Made by a program: the position numbers and the translations under genes. A stretch of 64,000 bases of DNA, taken from the NCBI GenBank assembly GCA_030295235.1, contig AP026152.1:620001-684000 (forward strand), given 5' to 3'. A model generated the notes under the pieces. The model ran no database searches. It saw only the letters and a list, made by a program, of their open reading frames with translations, and was not told the DNA's origin. Position 1 is the first letter of the stretch. Every line of letters begins with the position of its first letter. This document shows, piece after piece, positions 57,659 through 64,000 of the stretch. Origin of the DNA: Fistulifera solaris (Eukaryota > Bacillariophyta > Bacillariophyceae > Naviculales > Stauroneidaceae).

Positions 57659-57858
57659 AAGGGAATCCCGGATGTCTAGCATCACTATGTACTATGTTTA
57701 TCGCTTCTCATCTCTCAGCGATACACTTAGATTCCTTTGCCTTATGCAAAGAAGATGATTGTTACTTCTCCTTTATGTCGAGCTAGGAGAAACAATATCG
57801 AGTATGTGTCGTATTACGTAGTATCAGCGTCATTACGTCATTACAGGCCTAAATTACT

Positions 57859-57916
57859 AAAGGCGTAGTAGATACCGTATCTTTGATAAAGGCGTAGTAG
57901 ATACCGTACCGATGGC
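57859..57916. repeat. 29-bp tandem duplication
   Basis: AAAGGCGTAGTAGATACCGT repeats at 57859 and 57888. Confidence 0.8.
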
Positions 57917-58137
57917 TTATATCTTTGATGTCTCATCGACGAACGTACGAACAAGTCTCACTGCCAAACATAGAAGAAATTGTCAATCAGTTCGATGATT
58001 CATTACGGAATGAATGTTGCAAGTGTGTCCCCTAGGGTCCAAGCCCGACGGCGACAAATGAAAACACGTTCAGCTGTTTGAGTAACACATATCTTCATCA
58101 CGGACGGTAAAATTCAGCTAACTCAATTGTTGACGTC

Positions 58138-58632
58138 TCATTTTAGTTCTAGAAAAATCTTGACCGCTGCATGATTGGCGTAACCGGGCCTTCCCAAGAC
58201 ATCCTGGAGAAATTGGGACAAGCGTTCTTGCCGAGTCGCGGCAAAATGATCGTCTTGCCGGTGAAAGAAAAAGGGACATGTTCCGGAAGGCATTTCGATG
58301 GGTTGGGTAGTCGTAGTAACGGAATGCGATGGTAATATCGTTAAAGGATGCGATTTTATTTGTTGATAAAGCCACCAAAAGTGACTGTATCTTCTTTGAA
58401 TGATCCGTTTGTCATGTTCCCGACAAACCGTAATCGAATAATAGTATGCCGGAAGACTGGTCTTGCCTTGCATCTCAGAAGGAACGTCGGGTGGGTTGTC
58501 TTTAATCAGCGCAAAGCCATTGCAATGAATCGTATAAAAAGTAGCGTTGTAGCGGGGCGACCAATGATTCTCCGGAAGATACATCAGCGGAGCATTCTCA
58601 TTCATTGCTTCGTGCCGTCTTACTTCCGTCAT
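58138..58632 (-). CDS. PX-domain phosphoinositide-binding protein
   Basis: Small intact protein of 164 residues made almost only of a PX domain. It shows the strand VCREHDKRIIQRRYSHFWWL with the phosphate-contacting RRYS motif, a Pro-containing loop (MPSGTCPFFF), and the helix RQERLSQFLQDVLGRP. PX domains bind phosphatidylinositol 3-phosphate on endosomes; no second domain is visible, so it may act as an adaptor like small sorting nexins. The first ATG is at 58632. The palindrome array at 58774-59290 lies just upstream. Confidence 0.88.
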   Translation of the reverse strand: MTEVRRHEAMNENAPLMYLPENHWSPRYNATFYTIHCNGFALIKDNPPDVPSEMQGKTSLPAYYYSITVCREHDKRIIQRRYSHFWWLYQQIKSHPLTILPSHSVTTTTQPIEMPSGTCPFFFHRQDDHFAATRQERLSQFLQDVLGRPGYANHAAVKIFLELK

Positions 58633-58773
58633 TTCCGAAATTTTGCGTCAATCTCTTGCGTATGTATAAACTCGTTAATTACTGATCAAGAGAACTAATG
58701 CAATTCTCCGACTTGATCATTTCAGATTATTATGAGTTCGCACGCAGACAGGTGCTGCCGTGCGCAAATAAAC
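58633..58773. other. Short upstream region of the PX gene
   Basis: About 140 bp between the PX start and the palindrome array; likely promoter. No element recognised. Confidence 0.35.
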
Positions 58774-59290
58774 TCCAGAATTTCTGGACAATCCACAGAA
58801 TTTCTGTCTGACGATATCGCGTTTTCCAGAATTTCTGGAATTTTTCGCAGAAACGCTGTTTGTTGAAAAACACCGTGTCCAGATTATTCTGGAAACAGAA
58901 AGGAATATCTGTATGATCCAGAACAACGACGCTCAAAGTCTCTTGAACGCGCGAATCATTTTTGTGAGATGATAACAGCTGGTCCAGAATTTCTGGACCA
59001 TCCACAGAATTTCTGTCTCACGATATCGCGTTTTCCAGAATTTCTGGAATTTACACAGAAACGCTGTTTAGCAGCAAAGAATTTCTGTATGATCCAGAAC
59101 AAGGACACTCAAAGTCCCTTGAACGCGCGAATCATTTTTGTGAGATGATAACATGTGGTCCAGAATTTCGGGACCATCCACAGACTTTCTGTATGACGAT
59201 ATCGCGTTCTCCAGAATTTCTGGAATTTACACAGAAACGCTGTTTATCGTGTCCAGATTTTTACTGGAAACACCCGGTTTAGCACTTGTG
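58774..59290. repeat. Tandem array of CCAGAATTTCTGG palindromes with ACGATATCGCG linkers
   Basis: Three units start TCCAGAATTTC at 58774, 58983 and 59159 (periods 209 and 176 bp). Each has a CCAGAATTTCTGG palindrome (the third copy TTTCGGG), then ACAGAATTTCTGT, ACGATATCGCG, a second CCAGAATTTCTGG, and ACAGAAACGCTGTTT. A GCGAATCATTTTTGTGAG word links the units. Confidence 0.9.
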
Positions 59291-59384
59291 TAAACGAAAC
59301 ATTACAATTAAACAATCCATCAAAGTCGTATCGGTCATTTTCTCTAGTTCCGTTGTTTAAAGTATTTATGAAAACGGAACAGTC

Positions 59385-60708
59385 CTACATACTGTAAAAC
59401 GACAATTCCCGTTCTCGATTGTTGACCGCTCTCTTGTACGCTTCATCAAAGTCCTTCGGAAGCACGACATATCGATTCTCTCGGACCGCTCGCAAGCCGG
59501 CTTCCGTACAGATCGCCGCAATATCCGCACTGCTCACTTTTTCCGAGCGATTGACATAATCTTCCAAATCCAACTCTTCTGACAAATTCATTTTCGAAGT
59601 CGCCGCCTGAAAGACCATGCGCTTTTGTCGGCGATCGGGATTGGGGAATTCAATTTTACGATCCAATCGTCCCGGACGCAACAATGCCGGATCCAAAGTA
59701 TCGGCGCGATTCGTGGCCATGATGACTTTGATGTTGGTCGTCTGATCAAAACCATCCATCTGATTCAACAATTCAAGCAGAATGCGTTGAACTTCACGAT
59801 CGGCTCCGGTCTGAGCATCGAAACGCTTGGTCGCAATTGCATCGACTTCATCAATAAACACAATGCAGGGCGAGTTTTCACGCGCCAATCGAAAAACATC
59901 TCGCACCATGCGGGGCCCTTCTCCGAGATATTTCTGCACAAACTCGGAACCGACCATGCTGATAAAGGTCGCTTCGGTCGCATTCGCGACAGCCTTGGCC
60001 ATCATGGTCTTTTCCCGTCCCGGGCGGACCGTACAACAAGACACCTCGCGGTGGATCAATGCCAATTTGTTGATAAAGATGATGCTGAATGAGTGGCAAT
60101 TCGATGGCTTCGCGGACTTCTTGTTTTTGCATGTCCATGCCACCAATGTCTTTGTACGTGACATCGGGTTTTTCGGCCATGAGTTTGACAGTACTATCGG
60201 ACTCGGGCGGCAATATATCGACGACCGAATGACTGTGTCGATGCAAGGCAATGCTCGTGTTGGGTTTGAGCAATTCTCGATCGAGGGTACTGAGGACACG
60301 CACGTAATAATTGGAGCCCGCCGTCGAACTGACAATCCCGTAATTGACATCAATCATTTCATTGAATTGACCAATAACTAAAGGAACACTTTGGATACGA
60401 CGAATCTCTTCTTTCGCGCGAAGCAATTCGCGTTGCAAGTGACGCATTTCGTCTTTGAGATATTCTTCTTGCAGTTCAACAAATTCGAGTTGCTTTTCCA
60501 AGGCTTTGACTTCATGAAAGAGATCGGGAGGATTTGACGATGTTTCGGCTGATTCAAGTTCATCGTTTAATAATGCGGTAGACGACTGTGAGGGGAGCAT
60601 AGCAGTGATTGAGTAAGAATACGATGCAAAGCAAAAGGAATTGAAAGGAGACAAGCGACTACTTACCTTTTCGAGGATCGGAGCACTCATTACCGCAGCA
60701 GATGCCAT
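59385..60708 (-). CDS. RPT3: 26S proteasome regulatory ATPase RPT3 (PSMC4)
   Basis: AAA-ATPase of the proteasome base ring. Exon 1 (60708-60667) encodes [14 protein letters not shown]. An 81-nt GT-AG intron (60586-60666) follows. Exon 2 runs to 59385, and the corrected length is 413 residues. It shows the coiled coil ([20 protein letters not shown]), the OB domain, [17 protein letters not shown], Walker [16 protein letters not shown], Walker [21 protein letters not shown] and the RPT3-type end [17 protein letters not shown]...SFYSM, close to PSMC4. One extra A lies in Walker A (plus-strand T run 60010-60013), splitting the frame right in the motif. It lacks the C-terminal HbYX form of some other RPTs. 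Confidence 0.94.
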
Positions 60709-61388
60709 TTTGTTGTAATTCAAAGATCAGTTAAGCGATGAAGACTCAAGAAACTAGTTTATTTGATTATTGAGCGACAGGTAGTAGAGTTGCGTTGTGC
60801 TTTGATTGTTATATTTCATTCGATTATATCGTGTGTCATGGTCAAGCAAAAAGCAAAACGATGAACGCCGAACGACGTCGAAAGATGCAGATCGCATTCG
60901 CACCGGTTAACCACAGTACAAAGTTTACATAGCCAGAAACTGTGGGTACGTGTTATTATCACGTGCCCAGAAATGTGAGCGCGTGTTTTTATCACGAATC
61001 CAGAAAATGTGGGTATGTATTATTGTCACGTGTCCAGAAATTGTGGGTGAGTGATTTTTCACTTCTCCAGAAAAAATGTTGGAGTGTGTTTTTATTACCT
61101 GGTACGTCTCCAGAAAATGTGAGTACGTGTTATTATCACGTGTTCAGAAAATGTGGGCGAGTGATTTTTCACATATCCAGAAAATGTGGGGTCGCGATGT
61201 TCTCAAATCTCCAGAAATTGTGGGCGAGTGATGTTTTCACGTTTCCAGAAAATGTGGGGAAGTGGTTTTTGACGTCTTCGCGTGTGCATCGAACGTCAAC
61301 AACACGCAATCAATCGTCATTCTAATTGACATTCTTATCTTCGTTAAATTGCATCTCACAAGCTTCGATATCCTATCACAACTACAAG
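60709..61388. other. Divergent promoter of RPT3 and the SET gene, filled by a minisatellite
   Basis: About 680 bp shared by two divergent genes. The minisatellite at 60933-61275 is listed separately. Between it and the SET start lie about 110 bp with CGTCTTCGCG and CACGC words. Confidence 0.5.
60933..61275. repeat. Minisatellite of about ten 32-43-bp CCAGAAAATGTGGG units
   Basis: Each unit reads CCAGAAA(A)TGTGGG then a short stem such as ACGTGTTATTATCACGTG or GAGTGATTTTTCAC. The inner part is palindromic in most units although its sequence varies (CACGTG, CAC/GTG, TCACG). The array starts about 225 bp upstream of the RPT3 start and ends about 114 bp before the SET-gene start. Confidence 0.9.
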
Positions 61389-62495
61389 ATGCACTTCTTT
61401 ACACAAGTCATCACAGCCGCATTTGCCTTGCAATACAGACACCATTCTTGTCGGTCTCATCACAACATTCCGTCGACATCCTATCGTCTCTCCTTGTCAT
61501 CCGAGAGCCACACTGACAACCAAAAATACCAAGACATGCTCGAATGGCTAAAATCAAAAGGTGCCGATATCAATTCAAAGATAGAAATACGTCCCAGTAC
61601 ACGACAGGGCAGTGGTTACGGAGTGTTTGTCAATGATGCAGTGGACGCCGATGAACTCCTTTTCACCATTCCAAGATCGGCATGTATTACGTTAGATCAA
61701 GCCTTACAAGATGAAGCGTGCGGAAAAATCTTTCAAAAGATCATTGATCAGGCGGGTCCGGGTGGTGCCACGGTCGCCATGGCGGGATTTATGGCCAAGG
61801 AATGGTTGTTGACACCCACGGACAGCAACCCCACGCAGGACACACCGTTTGGACCGTATCTGAGGACATTGCCGTGGGCTCGGGGTGTCAACAATCAAGA
61901 ACACATTCTATTTTGGTCCAATCAAGAGATTGAAACGTCTTTAAAAGGATCTATGTGTTATTCGGAAGCAACGGCTTTGCGAGAAGAAGTCAAATTGGCC
62001 ATTCGTGTATTGAATGGGATTGTAAAGCCACCCATCGAAGCAGAGCGACGAAAAGAACGGGGAGAAGAAGAAGAACAAAAGAGTGGTTTTACATGGCCGT
62101 GGCAAGCCGAGTCGTCAAACGAGGATACGACTAGTATTTTAGAAGGATTGCCCGAAGCGGTCAAAGGGGCTTTTGTTTGCTTATTAACACGAGCGTTTGA
62201 AGATGAAGGGGATGCCGAAAAGTTAGTTCCCATGTTGGATATGATGCAACACAGTGAAGATCCTTCCATTTCTCATGTCATGCGCAAATCGGATGGTAGT
62301 GTGCAAGTCCGAGCGCGGAAAGCATTGGAGGGTGGTGAAGAACTTTTCAATCAGTATCGTTCCGAGTTGGAAGAAAGCATGCCGTATCATCGTTTCTTTA
62401 CACGGTATGGCTTTGTTCCCGGAGTAGAAGAAGATATGATGAATTTGTTACAAGACAAATCTTCTATCTTCTTTGCTCAAACAGCCGAAGTTTAA
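61389..62495 (+). CDS. SET-domain lysine methyltransferase, LSMT/SETD3-like
   Basis: Intact 368-residue frame. The split SET domain begins at GSGYGVFVNDAVDADELLFT, then shows the usual long insert, VPMLDMMQHSEDPS and GGEELFNQYRSELEE, with the catalytic-type tyrosine, ending FFTRYGFVPG. This order fits the Rubisco large-subunit methyltransferase / SETD3 class. The usual N-H motif at the cofactor site reads Q-H here (MMQHS), an uncommon change. The N-terminus before residue 40 is Ser/His-rich and might be targeting sequence, but no clear signal. Substrate unknown. The stop shares bases with the stop of the opposite gene. Confidence 0.88.
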   Translation: MHFFTQVITAAFALQYRHHSCRSHHNIPSTSYRLSLSSESHTDNQKYQDMLEWLKSKGADINSKIEIRPSTRQGSGYGVFVNDAVDADELLFTIPRSACITLDQALQDEACGKIFQKIIDQAGPGGATVAMAGFMAKEWLLTPTDSNPTQDTPFGPYLRTLPWARGVNNQEHILFWSNQEIETSLKGSMCYSEATALREEVKLAIRVLNGIVKPPIEAERRKERGEEEEQKSGFTWPWQAESSNEDTTSILEGLPEAVKGAFVCLLTRAFEDEGDAEKLVPMLDMMQHSEDPSISHVMRKSDGSVQVRARKALEGGEELFNQYRSELEESMPYHRFFTRYGFVPGVEEDMMNLLQDKSSIFFAQTAEV

Positions 62496-63202
62496 CGTTG
62501 TAAAGTAATTCTTGATTTCGAAAGAATTTTTGGTGCGTCGGCGTTTGTCATGTCATAAACAATTTCGAGTCCTTCCACTACTAGGTCGTTGTTATTGCTG
62601 TTATTGTCACCGACCTTCCATTTCGTCACCACACGCCGTGGAAAGATCACCGGAATACCCCGATCATCTTCTTGTGTGACCAATTGAAACTCCGAGCTAA
62701 ACACGGTCGATTCCGTACGTTCGGTGGCCCGTTTGGTCACTTTCATTTCTTTTGTTTTCCCATTGTTGTATTCCATTCGCAAGACGTTGGGATTCGATGC
62801 CGACCACTGTGACGATCGTACCGTATTAGCAGTTATCGAATTTTCTAAATTGCCTTGATTGAAAGCACGATCGGCAATGACGATGTCCTCGTCGAATAAA
62901 AGGAAACGAACGGGATATTCCAATAGTGTTGTTTGTTCGTCACTGCTACCAAATGATACTTGTCGACGCATGTTCCAAGTCCCCTGCCACGAAACAGGAT
63001 AATAGACATCCGGAGCTCCATAACCAGGAATTTTGGCTGAAGCACGACGCAATGTTGTTTCGGGAGGCGGTAAGAGAACAAAAAGTGACTGTTGCAGCAT
63101 ATCGCGTCGAGCCAGACTGTGGACTGTCGTCGTCCAAGCCGAGATGAATGGTAAGAAGAAACTGCTGAATAGACATATTGTCAGGCTGGATGTTAGCCTC
63201 AT
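62492..63202 (-). CDS. DUF6816-like plastid protein
   Basis: Intact 236-residue frame. The first ATG in frame is at 63202 (MRLTSSLTICLFSSFFLPF...ISA-W), an ER signal with an aromatic residue at the cleavage site, so plastid import is likely. A second hydrophobic stretch after ARRDMLQQSLFVLLPPP has an RR pair and could be a thylakoid signal. The mature part, PGYGAPDVYYPVSWQGTWNM...VRSSQWSASNPNVLRMEY, resembles the lipocalin-like DUF6816 proteins of cyanobacteria and algae, whose function is unknown. Its TAA overlaps the TAA of the SET gene: the four bases TTAA at 62492-62495 serve both. Confidence 0.8.
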   Translation of the reverse strand: MRLTSSLTICLFSSFFLPFISAWTTTVHSLARRDMLQQSLFVLLPPPETTLRRASAKIPGYGAPDVYYPVSWQGTWNMRRQVSFGSSDEQTTLLEYPVRFLLFDEDIVIADRAFNQGNLENSITANTVRSSQWSASNPNVLRMEYNNGKTKEMKVTKRATERTESTVFSSEFQLVTQEDDRGIPVIFPRRVVTKWKVGDNNSNNNDLVVEGLEIVYDMTNADAPKILSKSRITLQR

Positions 63203-63865
63203 GATAGTGATACGAGATGCTAAGAAAAGCAATTGTACCAGGTAAGTTGTTGTTGTCGTCAAAAGTGAACGAGAAAAGTGAGTCAGTCGTCACTCTTGTC
63301 ACAACTCGTGACTTGGACCTTGTAAGTAAGTTACCCTCATCCCTTATCATGTTTCGTACTATGAGCTGGTAAGAACTTTTTGTGAGTCAAAAGGGCGACG
63401 TGGCCCAGGATCGGCATCTTTTGACTTTTGACACGGACGGAAAGTTCAATGGGGATAAAGAACGCGCACCGAAGTCTTCTGGAGTCGTGAGTCAGTAGTA
63501 TTTGCAAGACAAGATTTCTGGCGGCAAGATACCACGACGTCATACTACAGCATGGAACAAAGTAAGTTCATTGGAACCTGACGCAGATGTAGGTCACTCT
63601 ACGAAATTCTGACCCATTCTGACGAAATTCGCACGATGGCGGGTTCCGATGCGCCACCAACTCACTCTCGATGAACAGTACAACTCCAAGTGGTACCGGT
63701 ACTCCGAACTCCGTACCTTTTGTACTGCGAATTCCAACTCAGCGCGATCCGATTGAATTCTCAAGAAGAAGAAAAAAAATCTCACAAAAGAGCAACCAAG
63801 CGATCACTCTTCTTTTATTGTTCTTGCTGTTATTGAATGAATCATCATCATTAGCCTACATCATC
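63203..63865. other. Spacer between the DUF6816-like gene and the right-edge gene
   Basis: Divergent promoter region. A GGTAAGT at 63241 looks like a plus-strand splice donor, but I see no exon that would use it. Open frames on the minus strand are featureless. Confidence 0.4.
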
Positions 63866-64000
63866 ATGAAAACTTCTTCGACGAATAATACAAGGACTGT
63901 GTATTGTGGCAGAAGCGTACCTTGTGTCTATTCTGCACTCCTTCTTCTTCTTTTCCTGCTTTCCTCATTTACAACACTCCAAGCCTACGTGACATCTCCC
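63866..64000 (+). CDS. N-terminus of a secretory- or plastid-targeted protein (cut by window end)
   Basis: The ATG at 63866 opens a frame to the edge (45 codons). It has a polar N-terminal part and a strong hydrophobic core, YSALLLLLFLLSSF, then TTLQA-Y. This is a signal peptide with an aromatic residue after the likely cleavage site, as in diatom plastid proteins. The rest lies outside, so the function cannot be told. Confidence 0.6.
   Translation, partial: MKTSSTNNTRTVYCGRSVPCVYSALLLLLFLLSSFTTLQAYVTSP

Larger units (their letters stand above)
56395..58137. other. Long repeat-filled spacer
   Basis: The 212-bp array (56718-57658) occupies more than half of it. Downstream, a 29-bp tandem duplication (AAAGGCGTAGTAGATACC) lies at 57859-57910. 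No gene; the open frames inside the array are by-products. Confidence 0.55.

Noticed and set aside
1-64000. tRNA, rRNA, CRISPR or viral elements
   Set aside because: I saw no cloverleaf with a T-loop GTTCGANTC in context, no rRNA blocks, no direct-repeat/spacer arrays, and no reverse transcriptase, integrase or capsid motifs.

Overview
The window is nuclear DNA of a photosynthetic stramenopile, almost certainly a diatom of the Phaeodactylum type. Several proteins open with an ER signal peptide followed by an aromatic residue at the presumed cleavage site (ANA-F in VIPP1, AVA-F in the protein at 39388-40402, ATA-F in the carrier at 17081-20105). This is the two-part plastid-import signal of algae with secondary plastids. 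Introns are few and short (54-200 nt, GT-AG), genes lie about every 2.7 kb on both strands, and a receptor-type nucleotide cyclase fused to a phosphodiesterase is present. I infer the species group; I did not identify it by a search.

Layout. 1-9 kb: MSH2 (cut by the left edge), a word-repeat-rich spacer, a decayed cyclase-phosphodiesterase gene and an unknown gene. 9-11 kb: a 243-bp tandem array. 11-23 kb: a CDK5RAP1-type tRNA methylthiotransferase, an unknown membrane-anchored protein, plastid VIPP1, a B12D/NDUFA4-like protein, a very unusual phosphate-carrier-like protein with a long N-terminal extension, IBA57 and a second B12D copy. 23-32 kb: an inverted copy of a 212-bp repeat pair, RMI1, and an ankyrin-RING protein. 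32-45 kb: two ARM-repeat proteins of one family flanking CWC22, a PLAC8 protein and a plastid protein, then ARP4. 45-64 kb: a repeat-filled spacer, a secreted subtilisin, DIS3L2, RPF2, an ornithine cyclodeaminase-like enzyme, a five-unit 212-bp array, a PX protein, palindrome arrays, proteasome RPT3, a SET-domain methyltransferase, a DUF6816-like plastid protein, and the start of another targeted protein cut by the right edge.

The genes do not form one pathway. They are housekeeping functions of several compartments: DNA repair and recombination (MSH2, RMI1), chromatin (ARP4), splicing (CWC22), RNA decay (DIS3L2), ribosome assembly (RPF2), proteasome (RPT3), mitochondrial Fe-S and tRNA modification (IBA57, CDK5RAP1) and plastid membrane upkeep (VIPP1).

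Two cautions matter. First, at least 12 otherwise well-conserved genes each carry one to five single-base frame shifts, 19 in all, nearly always in a homopolymer and mostly deletions. I treat these as probable sequence errors and annotate the genes as intact in intent. The cyclase gene at 4254-8168 is different: its lesions are far denser and include a stop, so I call it a pseudogene. Second, many spacers carry short palindromes and tandem arrays of a few recurring families. These account for most structure the genes do not explain.
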